From assembly GCA_029781975.1 (NCBI GenBank), contig JAKOVQ010000033.1, positions 186,001 through 250,000 of the forward strand: DNA of 64,000 nucleotides, read 5' to 3'. The notes beneath the pieces were generated by a model. The model made no database searches. It was not told the origin of the DNA and saw only the letters and a list, made by a program, of their open reading frames with translations. A program made the translations under genes and the position numbers. This DNA comes from Acidobacteriota bacterium (GTDB lineage Bacteria > Acidobacteriota > Thermoanaerobaculia > UBA5066). Positions 1 through 10,719 of the stretch are shown here, one piece after another. Position 1 is the stretch's first letter. Each line of letters begins with the position of its first letter.

Positions 1-238
1 CCTGGATCGACTCCTCCGGCGCGAGCGCGAGGAGCGACGCGACCGTCAGGTCGTCGAACGCGACGAGCTCCATCGGGGAACGGCCGTCCGGGGCGTCGAC
101 GATCGGGCCGAGCGGGACTTCGGGAAGCCGATCGAGGCGGTCGGCCGGCGGGGACGCCTGGACGGAAGCGGGACACAGGACGAGGACGGCCGCAACCCAG
201 AGGGCGGCCGCGCACCTCGCGATTCTCTCTCGAGCCAT
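1..238 (-). CDS. Secreted protein, N-terminal fragment (cut by window edge)
   Basis: Only the first 79 codons are in the window and the gene runs off the left edge. The ATG at 238-236 is preceded by a good Shine-Dalgarno sequence (GGGGAGGGG, 4-5 bases upstream). The protein starts with a Sec-type signal peptide: Arg residues in the first 8 positions, then an Ala/Val/Leu core to about residue 28 ending near VQA-SPP. The mature part begins with Pro/Asp-rich sequence and I recognise no domain in it. A TACACT hexamer at 301-296 could be its -10 box. It is divergent from the GH44 gene, and the 230-base gap between them holds both promoters and nothing else I can identify. Function unknown. Confidence 0.6.
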   Translation of the reverse strand, partial: MARERIARCAAALWVAAVLVLCPASVQASPPADRLDRLPEVPLGPIVDAPDGRSPMELVAFDDLTVASLLALAPEESIQ

Positions 239-453
239 GGTCCCCTCCCCGGGCCCTAAGGGACGATCCAGCCGGTCATCGGGTCCGATACCCGTAGTGT
301 AGTGCCGCGAGGGAAGCGGATTCCAACGCGGCCCGGTGCCGCCGGAGGATCCCCGCTTTCCCCCTGCGCGTCCATGCGACCGGGGGCGAGGCGGCGCCCG
401 CCGGGTCTAGCCCGGCCTCGACCCCGGGCCAGTGTTCCCCGGCGCCGGCCGCG

Positions 454-459
454 CATACT
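454..459 (+). promoter_or_regulatory. -10 box CATACT, leaderless-type, GH44 gene
   Basis: CATACT ends 9 bases before the GTG at 469 and no Shine-Dalgarno sequence is present. Transcription would start at or next to the start codon. No convincing -35 was seen. Confidence 0.45.
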
Positions 460-468
460 CTCGTCCGC

Positions 469-3027
469 GTGACCACACTGAGCAATCGCGCCCGACCCCG
501 GGCGCTGCGGGCGGAAGCAGCCGGCGCACGCGTGCGCCGGCTGCTGGGTTTCGCCTTCGTGGCGGTCGCCATCGTCGCGCGGGGGCCACGCGCCCTGGCC
601 CAGTCGCTCACCGTCTACGACGACGCCCTCCGGAACGGGTTCTCCGACTGGTCGTGGGCAACCCACTCCCTGAACCAGACTCTGGTCATCCACGGCGGCA
701 CCGCCGCGATGTCGTTCGAACCCGACGTATGGGCCGGCCTCTTCCTCCACCGGGACGCGGGCTTCTCGGTCGCCGACTACGAGTCGATCGAGCTCTGGGT
801 CCGCGGGGCGAGCCCCGGCGGGCAGCAGGTCACGGTCGCGGTGACGAGCGGCGGGAGCCCGGCGGGGTCGGCCGCGTTCGCGGCCTTCGTCGCGGGCGGG
901 TCGATCCCGGCGGGGAGCTGGGCGAAGGCGACGGTGCCGTTCTCGGCGCTCGGCCTGACGTCGGGGACGTACGACGGCTTCTGGCTCCAGGACGCCACCG
1001 GGGGCGACCAGCCGACCCTCTACGTCGACGACGTCCGTCTCGTCGCCCGGACGTCTCCCCCTCCACCGCCGCCGGTCGGCGGGGCCGTGACGATCTCTGT
1101 GGACCCCTCCCTCGACCGCCGCGCCGTCAGCCCGCAGATCTTCGGCGTGAACTTCGGGTCGACCGCCCAGGCGAACCGCCTCCACTGGCCCGTCCGCCGC
1201 TGGGGCGGGAACGCGACGACCCGCTACTCGTGGCAGAACGACACGTCGAACAAGGGGTCGGACTGGTTCTTCATGAACGTCCCGGAGGACAACCCGGACC
1301 CCGGGTCGCTCCCGAACGGCTCGGCCGCCGACCGGTTCCTCGCCGAGACCCGCGGGGCGGGGGGGGAGCCGATCCTGACGGTCCCCCTCATCGGCTTCAC
1401 GCCGCTCGACCGGTCGAAGAGGTGGGGCTTCTCCGTGTCGAAGTACGGCCCGCAGACGGCCACCGAGTGCACGGCCACGGGCAACGCCTCCTGGTGCCAG
1501 CCCGACGCGGGGAACGGCGAGAGGGCGGGGGGCGGTTTGGTGACCGGGAACGACCCGGCAGACACCTCCGTGGCGATCGGGCCGTCGTTCGTCACGGCCT
1601 GGATGGACCACCTCGCGCAGCAGTTCGGGACGGCAGGGAACGGAGGCATCCGCTCCTTCGCCCTCGACAACGAGCCGGCCCTCTGGAACTCGACCCACCG
1701 CGACGTCCACCCGCAGCCGCTCACGTACGACGAGCTCTGGCAGAAGAGCCGTGACATGGCCGCCGCGATGAAGGCCAAGGACCCTGCGGCGCGGATCTTC
1801 GGCCCCGTCTCGTGGGGATGGTGCGAGTACTTCTACTCCGCGGCGGACGGCTGCTCGGCGTCCGGGTCCGACTACGTCGCCCACGGGCAGGTCCCGCTGA
1901 CCCAGTGGTACCTGCGGCAGGTCGCGCAGTACCAGCAGGCGCACGGCGTCCGGCTGGTCGACGTCCTCGACGTCCACTACTACCCGCAGGCGAACGGCGT
2001 GGCGCTGTCGAGCGACGAGTCGAACGCGACCTCGGCTCTCCGGTTGAGGAGCCTCCGGAGCCTCTGGGACCCGAACTACGTCGACGAGTCGTGGATCGGC
2101 GAGCCGGTGATGCTGATCCCGCGGATGAAGGCGTGGATCGCGGCGGAGCTCCCGGGGACGAAGCTCGCGATCACGGAATACAACTGGGGGAACGACGACG
2201 GGCTCTCGAGCGCCCTCGCCCAGGCCGAGGCGCTCGCGATCTTCGCGAGGGAAGGGGTCGACGTCGCCACGCGGTGGGTGGCTCCGGCGGACGGGTCGCG
2301 CGTGGAGGACGCCTTCCGGCTCTGGCTCGACTACGACGGGGCGGGCGCGCACGTCGCCGGGACGAGCGTCCGGGCGACCTCCAGCGACGCGGCGCTCGTC
2401 GGGAGCTACGCCGTCGAGGGCGCCGCCGGGCCGACGTGGATCCTCCTCTTCAACCACGACACGGTCGTCCGGCCGGCCACGGTCACGCTGGCGGGCGGAG
2501 GTGCACGGAGCGTCCGCGTCTTCGGCTTCGACGGCGCCTCCCGCCTCGCGGCTCTCGGGACGACGGCGTTCGCGGGCGGCTCGCTCGGCCTCGATCTCGC
2601 TCCCCGTTCGGCGCGGCTCCTCGAGGTCGCCGCGGGGACGGCTCCTCCGCCCGCTTCGCGCTTCTACACGCTTCCCCCGTGCCGCCTGGTCGACACCCGC
2701 GACCCGGCGGGGCCGTTCGGGGGACCGGCCCTCGCGGCGACAGAGACCAGGACGATCACCCCGTCCCTGGGAAGCTGCGGTATCCCGGCGGACGCGACGG
2801 CTCTGGCCCTCAACGCCACCGCCACGGATGCCACGTCGGTCGGAACGCTGATCCTCTTCCCGGGCAGCGGGACGGCTCCCGGGACGACGACCGTGGTGTT
2901 CCGACCCGGCAAGACACGAGCGAACAGCGCCGTGATGGGACTCGCCGGAGGGGCGCTCTCGATGACGAGCACCGCCTCCACCGGCACCGTCCAGGTGATC
3001 CTCGACGTCTCGGGCTACTTCCGCTGA
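469..3027 (+). CDS. Secreted glycoside hydrolase family 44 (endoglucanase/xyloglucanase type)
   Basis: 852 aa. Signal peptide or membrane anchor around residues 20-45 (cleavage near ALAQS). Residues about 48-195 form a beta-rich carbohydrate-binding-like module ending in a YVDDVRL motif, followed by a short Pro linker. Residues about 205-725 are the GH44 catalytic region. It contains the family hallmark RRWGGNATTRYSWQND (about 243-258), the probable acid/base Glu402 in LDNEPALWN and the probable nucleophile Glu570 in ITEYNWG. Both glutamates are intact. GH44 enzymes cleave beta-1,4-glucan or xyloglucan. Residues about 730-852 are a separate C-terminal domain beginning FYTLPPCRLVDTRDP and ending DVSGYFR. 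I know this domain as a recurring tail on secreted Acidobacteriota proteins, with function unknown. Start is GTG with no Shine-Dalgarno sequence. Monocistronic. Confidence 0.9.
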   Translation: MTTLSNRARPRALRAEAAGARVRRLLGFAFVAVAIVARGPRALAQSLTVYDDALRNGFSDWSWATHSLNQTLVIHGGTAAMSFEPDVWAGLFLHRDAGFSVADYESIELWVRGASPGGQQVTVAVTSGGSPAGSAAFAAFVAGGSIPAGSWAKATVPFSALGLTSGTYDGFWLQDATGGDQPTLYVDDVRLVARTSPPPPPPVGGAVTISVDPSLDRRAVSPQIFGVNFGSTAQANRLHWPVRRWGGNATTRYSWQNDTSNKGSDWFFMNVPEDNPDPGSLPNGSAADRFLAETRGAGGEPILTVPLIGFTPLDRSKRWGFSVSKYGPQTATECTATGNASWCQPDAGNGERAGGGLVTGNDPADTSVAIGPSFVTAWMDHLAQQFGTAGNGGIRSFALDNEPALWNSTHRDVHPQPLTYDELWQKSRDMAAAMKAKDPAARIFGPVSWGWCEYFYSAADGCSASGSDYVAHGQVPLTQWYLRQVAQYQQAHGVRLVDVLDVHYYPQANGVALSSDESNATSALRLRSLRSLWDPNYVDESWIGEPVMLIPRMKAWIAAELPGTKLAITEYNWGNDDGLSSALAQAEALAIFAREGVDVATRWVAPADGSRVEDAFRLWLDYDGAGAHVAGTSVRATSSDAALVGSYAVEGAAGPTWILLFNHDTVVRPATVTLAGGGARSVRVFGFDGASRLAALGTTAFAGGSLGLDLAPRSARLLEVAAGTAPPPASRFYTLPPCRLVDTRDPAGPFGGPALAATETRTITPSLGSCGIPADATALALNATATDATSVGTLILFPGSGTAPGTTTVVFRPGKTRANSAVMGLAGGALSMTSTASTGTVQVILDVSGYFR

Positions 3028-3050
3028 CCCTTCCGCTGGCGGCGCGCCCG

Positions 3051-3069
3051 CCGGCCCCGGCCGGGCCGG
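3051..3069. terminator. Possible bidirectional hairpin between GH44 gene and smpB
   Basis: CCGGCCC (3051-3057) and GGGCCGG (3063-3069) can pair with a 5-base loop. The hairpin lies between convergent genes. No T-tract follows on either strand, so a terminator role is uncertain. Confidence 0.35.
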
Positions 3070-3085
3070 CCCGGCGCAGCCCCCC

Positions 3086-3580
3086 CTACCGCGTCCGTCC
3101 CGCCTTGATCGCGGCCCGGCTCTCGCGGTCGGCCTCGCGCCGCTTGATCGTCTCCCGCTTGTCGTGGAGCTTCTTGCCGGTCACCAGGGCGATCTCGACC
3201 TTGGCGTGGGGGCCGCGGAAGTAGAGGCTGAGGGGGACGCAGGTCATGCCGCTCTTCTGGACGCGGGCCGCCCACTTCAGGACCTCGCGCTTGTGCATCA
3301 GGAGCCGGCGCTTGCGCCGCGGGTCGGGGTTCGTCCAGCTCCCCGCGTCGTACGGCGACACGTGGACGTTGAGGAGCCACGCCTCCCCCTTCTCGAAGGC
3401 GACGTAGCCGTCGACGAGGCTCGCCCGCCCCTCGCGCATCGACTTCACCTCGGTCCCGGTGAGCGAGAGGCCCGCCTCGAGCTTCTCCTCGACGAAGTAC
3501 TCGTGGAAGGCCTTCCGGTTCGTGGCGACCGGGACGACCTTCCGCTCCTTCGCTTCCGCCCGCGCTTCCGGACGCCTCAC
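3086..3580 (-). CDS. smpB: SsrA-binding protein SmpB
   Basis: 164 aa. SmpB binds tmRNA and brings it to stalled ribosomes for trans-translation. Family signatures are clear: NRKAFHEYF near residue 21, LTGTEVKS, YVAFEKGEAWLLNVHVSPYD, then PRRKRRLLMHK and the basic C-terminal tail GKKLHDKRETIKRREADRE. The chosen GTG at 3580-3578 overlaps the upstream HD-GYP stop codon as GTGA, giving a normal SmpB length plus an about 15-residue charged N-terminal extension. The reading frame stays open far upstream, but that part has no SmpB similarity. No tmRNA gene is visible in the window. Confidence 0.93.
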   Translation of the reverse strand: MRRPEARAEAKERKVVPVATNRKAFHEYFVEEKLEAGLSLTGTEVKSMREGRASLVDGYVAFEKGEAWLLNVHVSPYDAGSWTNPDPRRKRRLLMHKREVLKWAARVQKSGMTCVPLSLYFRGPHAKVEIALVTGKKLHDKRETIKRREADRESRAAIKAGRTR

Positions 3581-5358
3581 GCGCCCGCGCCTCCGTCCGG
3601 GCGGACGCCCTGGACGAGCTTCCGGAACGCGAGGGCCAGCTCGGGGTCGAACTGGGTCCCTCTCTTGCCGACGATGACCTCCAGCGCCTGCGCCGGCGTG
3701 AGGACGGAGCGGTAGGAGGTGGACGAGGTCATGGCGTCGAAGGCCTCGCAGAGGTGGACGATCCGCGAGCCGACGGGGATCTCCTCGCCGCGGAGGCCGT
3801 CGGGGTAGCCCGCCCCGTCCCAGCGCTCGTGGTGGTGCCTCACGAGCGGGGCGACCGGGTAGGGCCACGGGACGTCCTCGAGGACGTGGGCCCCGACCCT
3901 CGGGTGCTCGCGGAGCAGCTTGAGCTCGTCCTCGGTCAGGCTCCTCTTCGCGTAGAGCTCCTCGTAGTTGAGGTCCCGCAGCCCCACGTCGTGGAGGATG
4001 CCGGCCACGGTCACCTGCTCGACCTCCTGCGCCGACATCCCCAGGGAGGTCGCGAAGCGGCGGGACATCCGGCCGACGTTGTAGGAGTGGGCCTTCAGCG
4101 CCGGGTACCTCCGGAGGCCCGGCTCGACCAGCTTGTTGACGAGCCCGCGGAACGCCTCGCGGTAGCGCGCCGCCGCCTGGACCTCGCCGAGCGCGCTCTT
4201 CGCCAGGAGGTGGACGCTCTTCAGGGCGTCGCGCGAGTCGGCCCCGGGGCCGTGGCGAAAGACGAGGGAGAGGATCGCGACCTGCTCCGGTCCCGCCCAG
4301 AGGACCGACGACTGGATCGCCGCGACGTCGGCCCTGGGGAGCGGCTCCCCGCGCGCGCCGGCCGCCTCGAGGGGGGTGGCGCTCCGCGCCGCCGGCAGCC
4401 CGAAGCGGGCGCCCGCCTTCGCGAAGATCCGCTCGACGTTCTCGGCGAGGGCCGCCTCGGCGTCTGCGGCGAGCGGACGCCGGGACGCCACGGTCGTGGC
4501 GAGGGCCGACGGCTCGACGAACGTCAGCGCCGAGCCCACGACGTCGGGGAAGAGGAGCGCCGCCTCGAGGAAGAGCCTCTGCACCGGCGTCTCCCGGACC
4601 GCCGCAGGGAGGGGTGGGAGCCGTCGGCCCGCCGCGGCGGCGAGGGTCTCGTCCACGAGCCTCTGCAGCCGGAGGGTGGCGGTGGGGAGGTGGTCCGCCG
4701 ACAGCTCCTGGAGGGGAGGTGGAGGCGCCGGGAGGGGACCGATTCGGGGACCGACCGGAACGACCGGCTGCGTCGTGGCCGGGGGCGGCGCGTCCGGGGA
4801 GCGTCCCGACTCGAGGATCAGGACCCCGGCGTCGGCCCCCGGGCGGCGGACGGCCACCGGGCCCGTCTGATCGAACGGCGAGGTCTCCGGGACGAGGCCC
4901 GGCGTCGGACCCGCCGCCGCGTAGAAGGGAAGGCTCCGGACCCTCTCGGCGAGGCGCCGGAGGACCTCCAGGACCCAGGGGAGGTCCTCGTTCGTGAACG
5001 GCTCCCGCCCCGCCTTGTCCCGCACGTCCAGGAGGCCGACGATCCGGCCGTCGAGGTAGAGGGGCGCCACGAGGAGGCGCGTCGACGACGTCGCCTCCAT
5101 CGCGCCCACGAGCTTCCCCGCCTCCCGGACGTCGTTGACGACGTAGGGCTCGCGCCTCTCGAAGACGGTGACCGGGATCGGGTGGGTCCGCTGAAGGAGC
5201 TCGGGGAGGCGATCCGTCCGGCCGAACCCGAACGACGCCGCCAGCCGGTACCCCCCGGAGGAGTCGAGGAGGTAGAGCGCCGCCCGGGTCGCTCGGACCT
5301 TCTCCATCAGGACGTAAAGGTCCTCCCTGTACGTCCGCTCCTCGTCTGGTGTCGTCAC
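3577..5358 (-). CDS. GAF domain / HD-GYP domain protein, probable c-di-GMP phosphodiesterase
   Basis: 593 aa. The N-terminal GAF-like sensor covers residues about 5-150 (LYLLDSSGGYRLAASFG). A Pro-rich linker and a second sensor-like region follow (about 200-400). The C-terminal HD-GYP phosphodiesterase domain is at about 410-593. His456-Asp457 (ILHDVGL), HHERWDG, GYP at 517-519 and SRIVHLCEAFDAM are all present, so c-di-GMP hydrolysis is expected. No transmembrane segment is seen and the protein is probably cytoplasmic. The start is set at GTG 5358, 10 bases after a TATCCT box. Upstream in-frame codons are non-conserved. It is translationally coupled to smpB by a GTGA overlap, and divergent from lpxC. 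Confidence 0.85.
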   Translation of the reverse strand: MTTPDEERTYREDLYVLMEKVRATRAALYLLDSSGGYRLAASFGFGRTDRLPELLQRTHPIPVTVFERREPYVVNDVREAGKLVGAMEATSSTRLLVAPLYLDGRIVGLLDVRDKAGREPFTNEDLPWVLEVLRRLAERVRSLPFYAAAGPTPGLVPETSPFDQTGPVAVRRPGADAGVLILESGRSPDAPPPATTQPVVPVGPRIGPLPAPPPPLQELSADHLPTATLRLQRLVDETLAAAAGRRLPPLPAAVRETPVQRLFLEAALLFPDVVGSALTFVEPSALATTVASRRPLAADAEAALAENVERIFAKAGARFGLPAARSATPLEAAGARGEPLPRADVAAIQSSVLWAGPEQVAILSLVFRHGPGADSRDALKSVHLLAKSALGEVQAAARYREAFRGLVNKLVEPGLRRYPALKAHSYNVGRMSRRFATSLGMSAQEVEQVTVAGILHDVGLRDLNYEELYAKRSLTEDELKLLREHPRVGAHVLEDVPWPYPVAPLVRHHHERWDGAGYPDGLRGEEIPVGSRIVHLCEAFDAMTSSTSYRSVLTPAQALEVIVGKRGTQFDPELALAFRKLVQGVRPDGGAGA

Positions 5359-5368
5359 GGGCCGGCCA

Positions 5369-5374
5369 AGGATA
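5369..5374 (-). promoter_or_regulatory. -10 box TATCCT, leaderless-type, HD-GYP gene
   Basis: Read on the minus strand, TATCCT (5374-5369) is followed after 10 bases by GTG 5358. No Shine-Dalgarno sequence is present. This supports the shorter start of the HD-GYP gene. Confidence 0.5.
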
Positions 5375-5567
5375 GCAGTCCCTTCCCAGAGGGCCGACGG
5401 CGGCCGCTGTTCTCGCGGTCCGAGACGATCGGACCCGGCGTGCGATCTCGCCACACAGAGATGTTGCAATCCCGCCACACCATCTCCGAGAGACGGCGCA
5501 CGGCGACACGTTCGCAAGGACTTGTCCGGTCCGTCGCGTGGCACGTCCCGTGCGAGACACCGCGCGA

Positions 5568-6437
5568 ATGCGAACGCAGTCGACCCTTCGCCGCGCTGTC
5601 CGCATCTCCGGCAAGGGGCTCCATTCCGGGCGGCCGATGACGGCGACCCTCCACCCCGCCGAGCCGGGCCAGGGGCTCCTCTTCTACCGCTCGGACGTCG
5701 ACGCCCTGATCCCCGCGGTCGCCGAGGAGGCCGGTCGCCTCGACTACGCCACCTCGCTCGGGCCGAAGGGACGGGAGGTCGGGACGGTGGAGCACCTCCT
5801 CTCGGCCGCCTACGGCGTCGGCCTCGACAATGCGGTGGTGGCGGTCGACGGCCCCGAGGTCCCGATCCTCGACGGCAGCTCCCTCCTCTGGGCCGAGAGG
5901 ATCCTCGCGGTCGGGCTCGTCTCCCAGGGGGCTCCGGTCGAGCCGCTGACGGTCGACAGGACGATCACGGTCCCGGCCCCCGCGGGAAAGCACCTCGAGA
6001 TCCGCCCGGCGCGGGAGCTCCGGATCAGCTACTCCATCGACTTCCCCCACCCCGCCGTCGGCAACCAGTCGATCTCCCTCGTGATCGACCCCCAGGCGTA
6101 CCTCGAGCACCTCGCCCCCGCCCGGACGTTCGGGTTCCTCGCCGAGTACGACTGGCTCCGCTCCAAGGGGCTCGCGCAGGGCGCGGACGAGACGAACTGC
6201 ATCGTCATCGGCGAGGAGCGGGTCGAGAACGGCGCCCTCCGCTTCGCGGACGAGTTCGTGAGGCACAAGGCCCTCGACCTCCTGGGCGACCTGGCGCTCG
6301 TCGGGAGGCCCGTCGTGGGGCACGTGATCGCGCACCGCGCGGGGCACGCGCTGCACGCCGCGCTCGCGGCCCGCCTCCGCCACGGCGTCGAGGCGGAGGA
6401 GCACGTCGCGACCCAGTCTGCCGTCGCCGCCTCCTGA
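5568..6437 (+). CDS. lpxC: UDP-3-O-acyl-N-acetylglucosamine deacetylase LpxC
   Basis: 289 aa. LpxC is the zinc-dependent, committed step of lipid A synthesis in the cytoplasm. Conserved pieces: STLRRAVRISGKGLHSGRPM at the N-terminus, zinc-ligand region VEHLLSAAYG (Glu75-His76), the DGSS motif, HKALDLLGDLALVG (zinc His and Asp), and HRAGHALHAAL (catalytic His). ATG 5568 gives the usual LpxC N-terminus. In-frame GTG codons at 5538 and 5550 would add up to 10 residues and cannot be excluded, and none of these starts has a Shine-Dalgarno sequence. The presence of LpxC indicates an LPS-containing outer membrane. The 209-base gap to the divergent HD-GYP gene holds two CGCCACAC direct repeats (near 5452 and 5475) of unknown meaning. 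Confidence 0.93.
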   Translation: MRTQSTLRRAVRISGKGLHSGRPMTATLHPAEPGQGLLFYRSDVDALIPAVAEEAGRLDYATSLGPKGREVGTVEHLLSAAYGVGLDNAVVAVDGPEVPILDGSSLLWAERILAVGLVSQGAPVEPLTVDRTITVPAPAGKHLEIRPARELRISYSIDFPHPAVGNQSISLVIDPQAYLEHLAPARTFGFLAEYDWLRSKGLAQGADETNCIVIGEERVENGALRFADEFVRHKALDLLGDLALVGRPVVGHVIAHRAGHALHAALAARLRHGVEAEEHVATQSAVAAS

Positions 6438-6465
6438 AGGATCGGACGCAGCGCCCTTCGCCGGG

Positions 6466-6471
6466 TAATCT
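6466..6471 (+). promoter_or_regulatory. -10 box TAATCT, leaderless-type, DUF4390 gene
   Basis: TAATCT ends 6 bases before the GTG at 6478, with no Shine-Dalgarno sequence. It would give the DUF4390-NtrYX operon its own promoter after lpxC. Confidence 0.45.
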
Positions 6472-6477
6472 CCGCGC

Positions 6478-7050
6478 GTGAGCCGACGCGCGGCCCTCCT
6501 CGCCCTCGCCTTGCTGGCCGCCGGCCTCGCCTCGCGGGGCGCCCGCGCCCAGCAGCCCGGTCCCTGGCTCCCCTCGGCCCTCACTTCGTTCCAGGGACGC
6601 GACCTGAAGGTCGAGTCGCGCCTGACGCCGGGGCTCCCGGCCGAGGTCGAGAAGCGCCTCTCCTCGGGGCTCCCCACCACCGCGGTCTGGACCGTCCGGC
6701 TCTACGTCCACCGGGACCTCTGGTGGGACGGCCTCAAGGACGAGCGGCGCTACGAGGTGACGGCGCAGTTCCGCCCGGTGGCCGGGGACTACACGCTCGA
6801 GCGCCGCCTCGACGGCAAGCTCCTCGAGACGCGCGTCGTCCCGACGCGCGAGGAGGCCGCCTCCGCGCTCTCCCGGCTCCCCGGCATCCCCTGCTTCACG
6901 ATGGGGGCCCACCTCGTCGGCAAGCCGCTCGTCGTCCGCGTCCGCTGCGCGTACGGGTCGGACGTGGCGCTGGGCCTCCTGCCGACCTCGACGGAGACCG
7001 ACTGGGTGAGGTCGGCGATCTTCGAGTGGACCGGAGGGGGCGAGCGGTGA
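6478..7050 (+). CDS. DUF4390 family secreted protein
   Basis: 190 aa. Signal peptide at residues about 1-24 (cleavage after ARAQQ). The mature region is beta-rich, with WTVRLYVHRDLWWD and YEVTAQFRP, as in DUF4390 proteins, which are commonly encoded just before NtrY-type kinases. Biochemical role unknown. The context suggests an envelope-facing accessory of the NtrYX system. It lies 40 bases after lpxC, and its stop codon overlaps the next start as GTGA, so it is translationally coupled to the kinase. Confidence 0.75.
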   Translation: MSRRAALLALALLAAGLASRGARAQQPGPWLPSALTSFQGRDLKVESRLTPGLPAEVEKRLSSGLPTTAVWTVRLYVHRDLWWDGLKDERRYEVTAQFRPVAGDYTLERRLDGKLLETRVVPTREEAASALSRLPGIPCFTMGAHLVGKPLVVRVRCAYGSDVALGLLPTSTETDWVRSAIFEWTGGGER

Positions 7051-9234
7051 AGCCCCGCTGGTCCCGCGACGGGCGGGTCCTGCTGGCGATCGGAGCGTTC
7101 CTCGGGCTGGCGCTCACCGGGATCTACGCCCTCGTCCTGAGGGCCCGGGCGCTGACCCCGGGCGCCGCGACGAACCGGGTCCTCCTCTTCGTCCTCTTCT
7201 ACATCGTCGTCGTCCTCATCCTGGCGCTCCTGTTCGTCCTGGTGAGGAGCGCCGTGAAGCTGGTCCTGGAGGCGAGGCGGGGCGTCTTCGGCTCGCGCTT
7301 CCGGGTCCGGGTCGTGGTGGCGCACGTCGGGCTCGCCCTCCTCCCCATCGCCCTCCTGGTCCTGCCGACGACCGGCCTCCTGCAGCGGAGCGTCGACCTC
7401 TGGTTCGAGCCGCCCGTCGCCGAGACGGTCCGGGCCGGACGCTCGGTGGCCGACCTCGTCCGCGAGCGCGGAGCGGAGCGGGAGCGAAGGGTCTGCGAGC
7501 GCCTCGCCGGGCCGCTCGCGGCGGACGCCTCGCCCGCCTCCGCCCTCGCCCTCCTCTCCGCCGCCCGCGAGGAGAGCGGCCTCGACTACATCGAGTGGCG
7601 TTCCCTCGGTCCCGGGCGGCAGCCCGTCGCCGTCAGCTCCCCCCGCTGGCCGATCCGCGACGTCGAGGACGTCGGCCCCGAGCTCGCCTCCGAGGCGCGG
7701 CTCCGGGGCTTCGCCCGGCGGATCGAGTCGATCCCGGGCGGCGGGCAGGTCTCCCGGACGGTCGCGGCGCTCCCGGGCGGCCTCCTGATCGCCGGCGCCT
7801 ACGACCCCCCGGAGGAGGCGGAGCCGATCCGCGCGCTCTCCCGGGCCACCTCGACGTACGCGATGCTGGAGGCCGAGCGGGGCTCGCTCAAGGCGACCCA
7901 GGTCCTCCTCTTCCTCCTCCTCGCCCTCCTCGTCCTCCTGGCGGCCGTCTGGGTCGGGCTCGTCCTGGCCCGGCGCGTCACGCTCCCCATCGCGGCGCTC
8001 GCCGAGTCGGCGCGGCGCGTGGGCGCCGGCGATTTCGGAGCCGTCGTGGCCGTGGAGGGGAACGACGAGATCGCCGGCCTCGGCCGGGCGTTCAACACGA
8101 TGACCGAGGAGCTGCGGACGAGCCGGGGCCTCCTCGTCTCCGCGAACGCGGAGCTCGCCGAGGCGAACCGGAAGATCGACGACGAGCGCCAGCGGATCCG
8201 GACGATCCTGACCCACCTGGGCGCCGGCGTCCTCGCGTTCGGGAACCCGCTGGCGACGCCCGACGGGTCCGCGGAGCCGCCCGCGCCGCTCGGCCCGGCC
8301 GGGTCGACCCTCCTGGCGGTCAACGAGACGGCCCGCCGGCTCCTGGGCCGGGGCAACGACGAGGCGGAGGCCCCCGACCTCTGCACCCTCCTCTCGCCCG
8401 GCTGGCTCGGACCGCTCCGGGACTTCCTCTGCCGGGCGTTCGACCCCGCGGGCCCGCGCGAGACGACCCTGAACCTCGTCCCCCCCGAGAGCGGGGAGGC
8501 GATCGTCCTCGACGTCCGCGTGGTGGGCGTCGCGCGCGAGGCGGGAGCGAGGACGTCGTGGGTCGTGACGCTCGAGGACACGACCGCCCTCGTGAAGGCC
8601 GAGCGGGCCGCGGCCTGGGAGGAGGCGGCCCGGCGGATGGCGCACGAGATCAAGAACCCGCTCACGCCCATCCGCCTCGCGGCCGAGCGGATGCGCCGGC
8701 GCGCCCGGCGCGAGACGGGCGAGGAGCCCGAGGAGGCGCTCCGGACCGTCGTCGAGGAGGGGGCCACGACGATCGTCGAGGAGGTGGGGACGCTCGCGGC
8801 GCTGGTCGACGCCTTCCAGCGGTTCGCCCGCCTCCCGGAGGCGCAGCTCGCCCCCTGCGACCTCGCCGCCGTCGTGGGCCAGGTGGTGAAGCTCTACGCC
8901 GGGACGAAGCCCGGCGTCAGGGTCGTCTCGGAGGTCGGCGGGGAGCTCCCGCCCGTGAGGGCCGACGCCGAGCAGGTGAAGCGGGCGCTGATCAACCTCG
9001 TGGACAACGCCGTGGCGGCCACGCCCCGCGGGGGGACGGTCACGGTCGACGCCCGGGTCGAGGACGGCCACGCCCGGCTGGTCGTGGCCGACGACGGACC
9101 GGGGATCCCCGAGGCCGCGCGGGCGCGCGTCTTCGACGCCTCCTACTCCACGAAGCCGCGCGGGTCCGGCCTCGGCCTGGCCATCACCGCCCGGATCGCC
9201 GCCGAGCACGCGGGGCGCGTCTCGGTGGAGGAGA

Positions 9235-10707
<1,473 letters not shown>

Positions 10708-10719
10708 CGCACAATCCGC

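Noticed and set aside
256..2457. 733-codon minus-strand open frame opposite the GH44 gene
   Set aside because: GH44 catalytic motifs are on the plus strand. The antisense product is low-complexity Arg/Pro sequence.
5452..5490. CGCCACAC direct repeats upstream of lpxC as an operator
   Set aside because: Only two 8-bp copies with no symmetry. Insufficient evidence for a binding site.
5359..5614. N-terminal extensions of the HD-GYP and SmpB frames into the lpxC promoter region
   Set aside because: Extended residues match no family, and the extension would remove the TATCCT promoter and cross lpxC.
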